Shown here piece by piece: positions 20,310-29,662 of a stretch of DNA of 34,487 nucleotides. Made by a program: the position numbers and the translations under genes. The notes under the pieces are model-generated. The model saw only the letters and a list, made by a program, of their open reading frames with translations, was not told the origin of the DNA and did no database searches. Within the stretch, counting starts at the first letter, position 1. Every line of letters begins with the position of its first letter. Source of the stretch: Paratrimastix pyriformis (taxonomy: Eukaryota; Preaxostyla; Paratrimastigidae); the NCBI GenBank assembly GCA_027972325.1, contig JAPMOS010000286.1, positions 1-34,487 of the forward strand. Reading direction: 5' to 3'.

Positions 20310-23300
20310 TCACATCGAGAGCGCGTACTCATCAAGCAGTTGCACTTTGCTGGCAACTTTGTTGTACATCCAGTCGCGGTTGCCAGAGTGCAGGGTGGGC
20401 TCCCCGACCACGAATGGAGACAACATCCATCGCCTCAAACTCCGGGCGAGTAAGGGGAGAGACAACAAGTATCGAAACAAAAGAGATGCGTGGGCCTGCC
20501 CGTTGACATGGTCCAGCAGGCACGGTGGGCCGGAGCACTCAACGTCGCAGAGGAGGCACCGGTTCCCCACAAGCCCATGGATGGCGCGGGCTTGCGCGGT
20601 ATCAATCCGCCACTCCATCAGCCCCTTTGAGAATGCCGCCGTAAAATCCCGGAAAGTCACTGGACTGTCCTTGGCCTCGGGGGGGAGGCCGGAAGCACAG
20701 AGCCTCATCATGCTGCCTTTCCAGTGTCCGCGTGAGGAAATCATATACGTATAGAAAAAAAGCCACCAAAAGTAACAGACTCCTTCTCTGCCGTGCATCG
20801 AGCCAACGGTGTCGGATCGGCGAATGCGGCGGATGGCGGAGGAACGATGCCAACAGGCGGAAAGGTCACTTCGCCTTCGCGGGCTGAGGGAACTGCCGGC
20901 AGGACGGCCTGTCCTCCGGGAATCCCGAAGCCGCCGACAGTGGAATCGGCGAATGCGGCGGATGGCGGAGGAACAAAGCCAACAGGCGGAAAGGTCACTT
21001 CGCCTTGGCGGGGGAGAAAACGATCTGGGGGAACTGCCGGCAGGACGGCCTGTCCTCCGGGAATCCCGAAGCCGCCGAAAGGAGGTAGTCGAGGGTTTTC
21101 CGGCGGCGGCGGTGGGAGGCCTGCTCGAGTCGGAATGCCAGGGCCCGCTGGAAAAGGAGTCGTTCGCGGACAGAGAGACAAATAGCGTGTTCAACCACAT
21201 GCTGCTAAAGGTTTGCAGACCAGGCTTGTTCTCTGGAAGAGGGACCGGGCTGGCCTTGTCGCGCGCCCGCGCGGTGAAGAGATAGACGACATCGGAAGAG
21301 CTTGAATCACTACAAGGCAGAGATGATGGATGCATCGGCCCAGGTCCAAGACAGACCTGCGAGACCGGCGAGACCGGCGAGACCTGCGGCTGGTTTTGTG
21401 GTGGTGACGAGCCCGGCTCCGATGAGGCTCGCCGTGCCGTGTGCGAGACTGGGAAGGGGATCCACTTGGGGAAGAGGAACGCGACCGCCGTTTGATAGGG
21501 CGCGCGGATTCTCCAGGGGAGCGGCCACGTTTGATAGAGCGGGCGGAAGCATTATCATCGCCCGGGGGACTGTGATGGTGCCGCGACTGGGAACGCGACT
21601 GGACTGCAACTCGGGGGTATGGAAGCTCAAGCAAGGCAGAACGCCGGCCTTCCTCGGCGGATTCTCCAGGGGACCGGCCACGTCTGGGTTGCCGTCCGGA
21701 ATCGCGGCGACGGCTAGACTCATGGCCGCCGATTGCTTCGGGCGTCAGTGCCGGTGATGACGAGTGGGGTCGCGGCCCCACAGCAGGCAGGTAAGAGTCA
21801 TCCGCCAGGATCGGGCGGAGGGGTGGCGGCGGCCGGCGACTCGGAGGCGGAGGCGGAGGCGGAGGCGGAGGCGGAGGCGGAGGTGGAGGCAGAGGTGGTG
21901 GAGGTGATCGGTGGCGCAGTGGCCGCGATGGAGAAGACGAGCAAAGCCGCTCCTGGCGCGGGTCGGGCCGAGGCGGCCAGGGCAACGGATGTGCAGCCGA
22001 GGGGCGGTCCTCTTCCCGAGAATGCACGTCGGATGCCCCGCGGAGAGAGGGTGGTGCCGGTGCGCAGGTCGCGAGGGCGGGATGAAGTTCGGCTGCGGAC
22101 GACCATGTCACCTCGGGAACCCGGTCATCCCGCAGGCACTGTTGCCACTGGATGTACTCGTCCGTCACCTGCTTGGCAGCGAATTGATTCATGCAGGTGA
22201 TGCCCCTAACAAGGGGGTGAAACAATCTACTGCTGCTCACTTGACGTGTGCCAGACTTTGCCGCCCTCTGGTAGGCAATGATGGCCTTCCGTTGTTCACG
22301 GGCCACGTGCATAAACATACAAGGGCACATTTTTTGACCGAACAGGCCGACCTTGTCAGGGTGAGAGTCACGGCGGAATCCACTGCCTGCACATCTGTAG
22401 TAGCAGGCAGTGGAAGTTCCGCCGTACTCTAATAACAGGGCGCCTTGCACGGTGTTGTAAGGGGGCTTGAAGAGGCGGTCCACCCGGACCCAGGAGCACG
22501 AGCCCCGCATTCGGGACGCACGAAGGAAGGCGATCTCGTCTCTGAGGTACACTTCGACGCCCTTGTCCCGAAGAAGCTGAAGGAAGCTCAGGGGTGGGTC
22601 TAAACGTGGATGAGGATGTGGGGGATGTAGTGCTGGTTCAGACCGCGTGCAGCACCGGGCGGCACCATGTAAAACTGGGGTCCCGATGTGAAGGAGTAGA
22701 CTTCAAAGGCACCCCACATGGCAAAGAGCACCTTGTCGGAGATGCGGGTAAGTCGCTCGCAAAAGCGCCAGCCTTCATCCGCACTAAAAACCACAAAAAA
22801 AAAAAAAAAAAACACAGTCATTACCACCCGCACAACCAGAGTAGTGGAGGTCAGACCTCCATATGAAGAATACATCTTGGAGTTTGACCTCGATGGTCAT
22901 GTACGTATGATGAGCAAACTCGAACAGCGGCTCCCTTGCGATGAGAGCCGCTTGCTCGGGGTCGGGAGGTGGGGCTTGGGTCGGTGGACGGGCGAGGCTG
23001 TCGAAGCCAGCCACACAATGGTCATGGCTCACTCCGTAATATCGTTTGATACCGTCCTGAGCAGCCAGGCACAAGACCGTTTGGGGCTGGCCAGGCTCCC
23101 AATCAAGGTGTGTCCGAATGGCGTGACTTGGACACGTAATTTGAGATAATTGCACGGAACTGCCGGCTATCAGTTTGGAATAAAACATCATGTCGCCACG
23201 AAGAGAAATAAAATCACAACAGACCCTGAATGCTTTGGTCGATCGTGCATTTCCGACACACCGCGCAGCCACAGCGAAGCAACCCGCCGTGAGAATAGTT

Positions 23301-23561
23301 GGGCGGCTTGAGAAATCTGACTTCATGGCAGGGTCTGACCGAGGCGTGGCAAAACGCGCATTGCTGCTGGACTCTGACTGGTCGAAATCCGCGCTGCCGA
23401 CCCTCGTTGTCATCTTGCGGTGTGTTGGCCCGGATCATTTCTTCGGCCGGGATCATTTCTTCGGCCGGGATAATTTCTTCGGCCGGGATAATTTCTTCGG
23501 CCGGGATAATTTCTTCTCCAGTTGTGACACTGGAGTCAGGCATGGGTACAGCTTGTTCCAT
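20310..23561 (-). CDS. Multi-exon zinc-finger gene (RING-like, Pro/Arg-Ser-rich, U1-type finger)
   Basis: Starts at the ATG at 23561 and ends at 20310. The N-terminus has five EEIIPA-type six-residue repeats, then a RING-like cysteine cluster (QQCAFCHASVRPC, then RCGCAVCRKC). Next come exons with DWEPGQPQTVLCL and EGWRFCERLTR, linked through clear introns 22784-22836 and, probably, a 29-bp intron at 22577-22605, which removes an in-frame stop and keeps phase. A second Cys/His-rich patch (CYYRCAG, CPCMFMH) follows, then poly-Pro and Arg/Ser-rich low complexity, and a final U1-type C2H2 finger (CLLCDVECSGPP, then DHVNGQAH). It is convergent with the transposase and divergent from the ParB-like gene. 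Could be a ubiquitin ligase-like or RNA/DNA-binding factor; family unknown. The frame in the Pro/Arg-rich part is uncertain. Confidence 0.5.
20741..21181 (-). CDS. Pro/Gly-rich repeat exon of the zinc-finger gene
   Basis: In this frame two imperfect units of about 40-45 residues (GGFGIPGGQAVLPAVP, then EVTFPPVG, VPPPSAAFAD) follow one another, encoded by a DNA repeat at about 20815-20935 and 20940-21075. The overlapping frame 20310-21335 carries the U1-type finger, so an intron near 20,740 probably joins the two. Confidence 0.4.
   Translation of the reverse strand: MSLCPRTTPFPAGPGIPTRAGLPPPPPENPRLPPFGGFGIPGGQAVLPAVPPDRFLPRQGEVTFPPVGFVPPPSAAFADSTVGGFGIPGGQAVLPAVPSAREGEVTFPPVGIVPPPSAAFADPTPLARCTAEKESVTFGGFFSIRI
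21191..22576 (-). CDS. Middle exon(s) of the zinc-finger gene with poly-Pro and Arg/Ser-rich regions
   Basis: Begins LLRDKGVEVYLRDE at 22576, continues through a Cys-containing region (YRCAGSGFRRD, GQKMCPCMFMH), then Pro-rich (a run of about 15 Pro) and Arg/Ser dipeptide-rich sequence resembling splicing-factor RS domains. Parts of the low-complexity region may be intronic or out of frame. Confidence 0.4.
   Translation of the reverse strand, partial: LLRDKGVEVYLRDEIAFLRASRMRGSCSWVRVDRLFKPPYNTVQGALLLEYGGTSTACYYRCAGSGFRRDSHPDKVGLFGQKMCPCMFMHVAREQRKAIIAYQRAAKSGTRQVSSSRLFHPLVRGITCMNQFAAKQVTDEYIQWQQCLRDDRVPEVTWSSAAELHPALATCAPAPPSLRGASDVHSREEDRPSAAHPLPWPPRPDPRQERLCSSSPSRPLRHRSPPPPLPPPPPPPPPPPPPPPPSRRPPPPLRPILADDSYLPAVGPRPHSSSPALTPEAIGGHESSRRRDSGRQPRRGRSPGESAEEGRRSALLELPYPRVAVQSRSQSRHHHSPPGDDNASARSIKRGRSPGESARPIKRRSRSSSPSGSPSQSRTRHGEPHRSRARHHHKTSRRSRRSRRSRRSVLDLGRCIHHLCLVVIQALPMSSISSPRGRATRPARSLFQRTSLVCKPLAACG
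23431..23516 (-). repeat. 18-bp coding tandem repeat (EEIIPA/EEMIPA)
   Basis: Five near-identical 18-bp units encode Glu-Glu-Ile/Met-Ile-Pro-Ala at the N-terminus of the zinc-finger protein. Confidence 0.85.
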
Positions 23562-23870
23562 GATCGATGATGCGAGGAATTTGTGGCTCTCCCCCAGGTG
23601 ATTAGGGCTATCTTCTTCTCGGCGAGAAGATTGCTGGCTATAACCCCGTCTTCATCTTATTTGAACTCCTGATCCGTTCGCGTCTTCTCACTGTCCGCAA
23701 AACATTTTTACATCTTGCCTTGGCGTAAGGCATTGGAAGTCTGTCATCCGTTTTGCTTTTTGTTTGTGGGACCAACTCGTCATCATCTATTGGCCTCTTT
23801 CCAGTCTGAAGAACATTTCCTCGCCCAACCGCAGCCTACTTCGTTCACACATGCTCCAGCTACACTCTTT
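23562..23870. promoter_or_regulatory. Divergent spacer between zinc-finger and ParB-like genes
   Basis: Lies between the ATG at 23561 (minus) and the preferred ATG at 23871 (plus). The plus frame is open from 23715, so a longer N-terminus is possible. I see no clear TATA box. Confidence 0.3.
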
Positions 23871-24874
23871 ATGTCAGAAGCGCCTGTTGTCTGTGAACTT
23901 CCCGTCCGCGATCTTCTGGCGGCTGAATGTCGCCTGGTCGACAGGTCTGTGTCCAATTCGATGATGCACTTTAATATTTTCGTCATCCTAAAAGTTAGCC
24001 ACACTGCCCAATTTCTGGCCTCTGTGCCAGTCCTTCCTTTCGAGGAAAATCTCATTGCTGTGCGTGTGTGCGAGCTCAACGTTCAACAAAGCCAAGAGCT
24101 CCTGGCGTTGTTGAACGTTGAGCACTTGGACCTCGAGAAGTTCCTGATTTTGAATGGTGTGCATCGGGTAACTGCTGAGCGTGACAACCCCGATCGTTTG
24201 TTCCGGGTCCGGGTCTACAAGCCCCGGGACGGGTGGTCTCTTGACGCAATGTCCCGCCGGGCGCGCGATGCGGACCAGGCGCGACCCGACGGAATTCTGG
24301 ACTTGTTATGGAGGGTTCTCCTCTTTTTCAAAACGACCCGCCCAGACCTCCTAGAATTTCAGCCTGCCGCTGGCAGGGCCATCTCGCTGCTGGACTTGAA
24401 GGCGGCGCTCGTCGCTCTCAGGCCGGGTGGTGTGGTGCCAACACCGGACAAACTTTTGAGGCCAATCAAACTTCTGACCTGGGAGGCGTTCCATAACATC
24501 AAGCGCCACGAAGGTCTGGGATTGTTTAACTTTGGGTCACTGGACTTTCCTTGGCAGGGTTCCTCGGGTCCCTCAAAATCACGCTCCTTGGAGAGATGGT
24601 GAACATTGCATTCAAGGCGATCCCATTCCTCTGCCAGAAGGACGTTCGTTACGCACGGGCGTCTTGGGAGGACAAGTTCAGCTTGTCATGGGCGTCCGTT
24701 GTGGGGGGAATCAGTCCCTACGACGGCAGGAAGGTGAAGGAGCTCTTTGCTGGCGATACATTTACGAAGATGCCGCAAATTTCGTTCATAGTAGTTGGGA
24801 AACCACCGCAATATTTTGAAGCACACTGGACAAAGGCGAAGCCATCCCGGTGCCCTATCAAAAATGAACGATGA
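23871..24874 (+). CDS. Two-exon gene with ParB/sulfiredoxin-like NGVHR motif
   Basis: Preferred start ATG 23871 (MSEAPVVCELPV); the frame is open to 23715. Exon 1 runs to 24513 and exon 2 from 24558 to the TGA at 24872-24874, joined by a 44-bp intron (AAG|GTCTG to TTGGCAG) that keeps the frame. A segment of about 60 residues, IAVRVCELN, QSQELLALLN, LILNGVHRVTA and LFRVRVYKP, matches the order of a ParB-N/Srx-like domain, including the G.HR motif that in ParB binds CTP. The remaining 180 residues are helical and unrecognised. Family match is by eye. A second internal GTCTG at 23944 could be an unused or extra donor. Confidence 0.5.
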
Positions 24875-25056
24875 CTGGTTAAATTGTGGACCGTTCAAAC
24901 CTTTCCATTTTAACAGAAATGGGTGAATCACCCCGGTGCTTCTGCGCAATGCAACCACTCGCTTTGCCCGATGAGGTCATATGAAAAGCGGGTCGATTTC
25001 TGAGATTCTGCTCTCTCTTCACTCGTCAATGTACTTCAATAGTTGAGGCATTTTCG
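24875..25056. other. Short intergenic spacer
   Basis: AT-richer than its neighbours and without a recognisable gene; probably contains the 3' end of the ParB-like gene and the promoter of the next one. Confidence 0.4.
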
Positions 25057-26283
25057 ATGATTGCCCAATCGATGGGGGGTGGTGGCGGTTCGGCTACATG
25101 TCGCCAGTTCGATCCTGTTTCCTCTCCTCCTCCACTTCAAGCTGTCTCTCCTCCATTCACTCCACCGCAACCCCGAATGGTTTCTTCCTCCACCAGGAGA
25201 TCGCCTGCGATCATGCCGAAGCTTCTCCCGGCATCGCAGGACAGTGCAGCGACTCGAGCGGAATCTGCATTGCGAATTGCCAAACAGAATGAGGACGCTG
25301 TTACACCTGCTTACTTGAGTATGAATCTCATGTGGCTGCTCCGCCTCCGTGGAAAGAAGGCGAGCGAACTTGAAAGTTCGCTAGTCTTCGGTCAGTCGAA
25401 AACCTTAACGCCAGATCACATGGAAAATCGGGCATATTATTTACTTCTAATCAAGTATTATTCCATCACGTACGAGTTCCTCACCGCTCTGGATGCAGAG
25501 ACCTTGACCTGGACTGAGATTTCGCCTCAGGCCACTGCACAACTGAGTCGGATCCGCGAAGCTATCCGGAACAAGGAGAAAGTCAATGGTGGCGAGGTCT
25601 GGGGTTTTTTTTTTTCGGGTGCTCTTCCGGGTGATCTTCTCATGCTAATTCTCGCCAAGGCGGTTACACATCTGTCATTCCGTTTGGGAAGTCGAGGGAA
25701 TATGATTTCGAAACTTATCGCGGATTTTGGTCGGCATTTCGGTTTCCCTGATCATCACCTCTCGCTTCTTGCCTCTTAGTTCTGCCTGAAGATCACCTGG
25801 AACCTCTTCTTCTGCCTAAAGGGGAGGAGCCCGAACCCGGCCGTGTCGCCCCCCCCAGGAAGAACGTGCCAAAGGCCCGAGCCAAGCCGCCGACGAGACC
25901 CACGACCAAGAACTTGACGTCGCCGACAAAAGAGGAGACGCCTTCCACACGCCTGCGTACACGCAAACACGGGACGATCCTGGATGACGACCAGGCATCC
26001 GAATCCGGGGTGGACAAGAAGCAGCCCCGGAAGGAGGTCAGCCGAACTGCCCCTTCCAAAGGAATGGCAACGCGGAAGGGCGCCCAAGATGCCGCGCTTG
26101 CAAGGAAGTGTTCCACCCCTGCATGGGAAGCAAGAACCGGAAGAAACTGGCCCAGAAGAACAGGGCAAGGAGACTGTAGAGGCTGAAGGCGATGATGAAG
26201 ACGAAGACGACGAAGACGAAGGCGAAGTTGTGGCCAACATTCCGATCCCGGGTGATGACGACGATGAGGACGCCGACGACTGA
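25057..26283 (+). CDS. Unrecognised gene with basic then acidic C-terminal tail
   Basis: Exon 1 starts at 25057 or at the ATG 25213 (MPKLLPASQD) and encodes a helical domain with LMWLLRLRGKKASELE and YYLLLIKYYSITYEFLTAL. An acceptor CTCTTAG near 25,779 leads to a Pro/Lys/Thr-rich basic region (KARAKPPTRPTTKN). The acidic end, Glu/Asp runs finishing at a TGA at 26281-26283, is in a different frame, so there is an indel or an unrecognised intron around 26,050-26,130. The helical domain plus basic/acidic tail suggests a nuclear protein. No family recognised. Confidence 0.45.
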
Positions 26284-26399
26284 TGGTCTGTCCCGCGTGG
26301 CTCGGACGGCACCTGGTGTCTGCTCGACGTGGTCATCACTGGCCAGACCCACGACTGGCGGGCGCAGGCAGCGGCAAAGGCGGCCCACTGCGTCGCCCT

Positions 26400-28970
26400 C
26401 TCTGCCGCCCCGTGCCGCCCCTGCATGGCCCTCTCCGCACTGCCGCCCCCTCTCTGCGCACTGCGGCCCCCGTGCCGCCCCCCTGCATGGCCCACTCTCC
26501 GTACTGCCGCCACCCTGCATGGCCCTCTCTCCGCACTGCCGCCCCCTGCATGCCACGACAGGGCCTGATCTCCACTGTCCTCTTCAACCGTCTCTGGACA
26601 GCTCCTCACCCGCTCTTTGTTATCTCCGGGGTGTTGTCTGTTGGGGGTGGTGATGGGGTGATGGGGTGATGGGTGGGGGTGTTGTGGGGGGGGGGGGCAT
26701 GGATTCCGGATCCGCCAGTGCTGGCTTCGCTCTCAGGGGGCTACTGGTCTGCCCTGCCGCCCCCCTTCATGGCCCTCTCTCCGCACTGCCGCCCCCGTCC
26801 CGCCCCCTTCATGGCACTCTCTCAGCACTGCCGCCCCCTTCATGGCCATCTCTCCGCACTGCCGCCCCCGTCCCGCCCCTGCACGGACCTCTCTCAGCAC
26901 TGTTGCCCCGTGCCGCCCCCTGCATGGCCCTCTCTCCGCCATGCCGCCCCTCTGCATGGCCCTCTCTCCGCACTGCCGCCCCGTCCCGCCCCTGCACGGA
27001 CCTCTCTGCGCACTGCCGCCTCCGTGCCGCCCCCCTGCACGGCCCACTCTCAGCCACCCCGCATGGCCCACTCTCCGTACTGCCGCCCCCTGCATGCCAC
27101 GACAGGGCCTGATCTCCACTGTCCTCTTCAACCGTCTCTGGACAGCTCCTCACCCGCTCTTTGTTATCTACGGGGTGTTGTCTGTTGGGGGTGGTGATGG
27201 GGTGATGGGGTGATGGGTGGGGTGTTGGTGTTGTGGTGTTGTGGGGGCATGGATTCCGGATCCGCCAGTGCTGGCTTCGCTCTCAGGGGCTACTGGTCTG
27301 CCCTGCCGCCCCCTTCATGGCCCTCTCCGCACTGCCGCCCCGTCCCGCCCCCTTCATGGCCCTCTCTCCGCACTGCCGCCCCCTTCATGGCCCTCTCTCC
27401 ACTGCCGCCCCCGTCCCGCCCCTGCACGGACCTCTCTCAGCACTGCCGCCCCCTTCATGGCCCTCTCTCCGCACTGCCGCCTCCGTGCCGCCCCCTGCAC
27501 GGCCCACTCTCAGCCACCCCGCATGGCCCTCTCCGCACTGCCGCCCCCCTTCATGGCCTCTCTCCGCACTGCCGCCCCGTCCGCCCCCTTCATGGCCCTC
27601 TCCGCACTGCCGCCCCTTCATGGCCCTCTCCGCACTGCCGCCCCGTCCCGCCCCTGCACGGACCTCTCTCAACTGCCGCCCCCTTCATGGCCCTCTCTCC
27701 GCACTGCCGCCTCCGTGCCGCCCCCTGCACGGCCCACTCAGCCACCCGCATGGCCTCTCTCCGCACTGCCGCCCCCTTCATGGCCCTCTCTCCGCACTGC
27801 CGCCCCCGTCCCGCCCCTTCATGGCCCTCTCAGCACTGCCGCCCCCTGCATGGCCCTCTCTCCACTGCCGCCCCCGTCCCGCCCTGCACGGACCTCTCTC
27901 AGCACTGCCGCCCCTTCATGGCCCTCTCTGCGCACTGCCGCCTCCGTGCCGCCCCCTGCACGGCCCACTCTCAGCCACCCCGCATGGCCCTCTCTCCGCA
28001 CTGCCGCCCCCTGCATGCCACGACAGGGCCTGATCTCCACTGTCCTCTTCAACCGTCTCTGGACAGCTCCTCACCCGCTCTTTGTTATCTACGGTGTTGT
28101 CTGTTGGGGGGTGGTGATGGGGTGATGGGGTGATGGGTGGGGTGTTGGTGTTGTGGGGGGGGCATGGATTCCGGATCCGCCAGTGCTGGCTTCGCTCTCA
28201 AGGGGCTACTGGTCTGCCCTGCCGCCCCCCTTCATGGCCATCTCTCCGCACTGCCCCGTCCCGCCCCTGCATGGCCTCTCTCAGCACTGTTGCCCCGTGC
28301 CGCCCCTGCATGGCCTCTCTCCGCCATGCCGCCCCTCTGCATGGCCCTCTCCGCACTGCCGCCACCCTGCACGACCCTCTCTGCGCACTCCCGCCTCCGT
28401 GCCGCCCCTGCACGGCCCACTCTCCGTACTGCCGCCACCCGCATGGCCCACTCGTACTGCCGCCCTGCATGCCACGACAGGGCCTGATCTCCACTGTCCT
28501 CTTCAACCGTCTCTGGACAGCTCCTCACCCGCTCTTTGTTATCTCCGGGGTGTTGGGTGGTGGGGGTGGTGGTGGTGGTGGTGCTGGGGTGATGGGTGGT
28601 GTTGGTGTTGTGGGGGTGGGGGGCATGGATTCCGGATCCGCCAGTGCTGGCTTCGCTCTCAGGAGGCTACTGGTCTGCACTCTCTCCGCACTGCCGCCCC
28701 CTGCATGGCCCTCTCTCCGCTCTTTCCCAACACGTGGTCCCCGCATCGCCCTCTCTCCATCTCCGGCCGCATGGCCGCCCTCTCTGCCGCCCCGCCTGGT
28801 CTTCTGCCCCGTCCGCAGAATCGCCGCTCTCTCCCCGCCTCCACCACACCGCACGGCCAACTCCAACAGCTCCTCGCCCTTGGTGATGTTTTCTTTGGGG
28901 GGGGGGGCTAGCGGCGCTCTCAGGGCTATGGGTCTGTCATGCATGGCCTCTCACACACACTCCTCATGTG
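26400..28970 (+). repeat. Nested minisatellite with higher-order units
   Basis: A basic unit of about 27-29 bp (CATGGCCCTCTCTCCGCACT plus GCCGCCCC) with variants is arranged in arrays of different length. Each array is bounded by a fixed head (starting CATGGATTCCGGATCCGCC at 26698, 27248, 28163 and 28624) and a fixed tail (TGCATGCCACGACAGG at 26547, 27091, 28012 and 28466) followed by G-rich sequence. Higher-order periods are about 550, 915 and 461 bp. All three plus frames give Pro/Leu/His-rich readings that are not credible proteins. Confidence 0.9.
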
Positions 28971-29129
28971 AATAACTGTTGCCTTTGTGTGTGTGGGGGC
29001 GGGGTGGGTCAGGTTTGTCGTGCAGGACTGCATGGCTCCGCTCGCTGCATGGCTTTTCGCTCTGGGCCGTTCAATTTCTCTCCCTTCCACTATCCCCCTC
29101 CCCCCCTTTTTCGTGTGGCAACAGGAGTA
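28971..29129. other. Spacer with decayed minisatellite pieces
   Basis: Contains CATGGCT-type remnants of the upstream array and a C-rich tract; no gene seen. Confidence 0.4.
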
Positions 29130-29365
29130 GTAGTCAAACGGCAGCTTGCTTGTTTGGGGGCAGATGTAGCGGGTTCGAAACACAGCGGGCACAGAAAGTT
29201 CATCTTCTGTTATAAATTCGGACTGGCTTACGGGAGCTACAGGCGTCGTAGTCAAACAGCAGCTTGCTTGTTTTGGTGCGGAAGTGGCGGGATCGAAACA
29301 CAGCGGGCACAGAATTTTAATCTTCTGTTAAATTCTGACCGCCTTCCAGGAGTCGAACCAGTGAC
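29130..29365 (+). repeat. Tandem dimer of a tRNA-derived-like repeat, period 118 bp
   Basis: Two diverged copies start with GTAGTCAAAC at 29130 and 29248. Copy 1 has an A-box-like TAGTCAAACGG and a B-box-like GGGTTCGAAAC at 29171-29181, at tRNA-like spacing; both copies share TCGAAACACAGCGGGCACAG. This fits a SINE built from tRNA-like promoters. Confidence 0.55.
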
Positions 29366-29410
29366 GTTGCCCCTTCGAACCAGACGTTCTAGCTGCTGGG
29401 CTACTGTCAT
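29339..29410 (-). tRNA. tRNA-like sequence, probably degenerate (SINE head)
   Basis: The minus strand reads an A-box-like TAGCCCAGCAGC and a perfect B box, GGTTCGACTCC. The anticodon-like loop would be GTTCGAA (TCG, Arg) on a partly paired stem. The acceptor stem does not pair and the T-stem has mismatches, so it is probably not a working tRNA but a pseudo-tRNA or a repeat promoter. Confidence 0.35.
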
Positions 29411-29545
29411 CACGGCTTATTTTCATGGCGAAAAATTAGCCGCGGGCCGCCTGCTTAGCCGCGAAAATACGACGTGAGAATAAGACTAGGGTTCCCCAAA
29501 ATTAGCCGTGATTCACGTCTAAATAAGCCGTGTCACGGCTAAAAT
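29410..29545. repeat. Cluster of TTAGCCGYG motifs in both orientations
   Basis: The core TTAGCCGYG or its complement occurs at about 29410, 29436, 29455, 29502, 29524 (variant TAAGCCGTG) and 29533. The last pair forms a 10-bp inverted repeat, TTAGCCGTGA (29502-29511) and TCACGGCTAA (29533-29542), with a 21-bp spacer. Confidence 0.7.
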
Positions 29546-29662
29546 TTCCTCCCATGACAGCGGGGGGGCGACTTTCGACATGCATGTGCAGAAAACGAAA
29601 GGTCCTAAATTTGAAAATGTCGACCTTACCCTGGTGTGGGAACACTATTTCCCGCAGTCAAG

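Noticed and set aside
22206-22240. 35-bp GT-AG intron in the zinc-finger gene
   Set aside because: Borders look good, but removal shifts the frame away from the more convincing downstream reading.
26400-28970. Possible CRISPR-like array
   Set aside because: Repeat units abut without unique spacers, and the context is a eukaryotic genome.
26283-28975. Several Pro/Leu/His-rich ORFs of 120-307 aa on the plus strand and Arg/Gly-rich ones on the minus strand
   Set aside because: All derive from the minisatellite; the frames are open because the repeats lack stops, and no single frame is conserved between units.
29339-29410. Functional tRNA-Arg gene
   Set aside because: The acceptor stem does not pair and the T-stem has mismatches.
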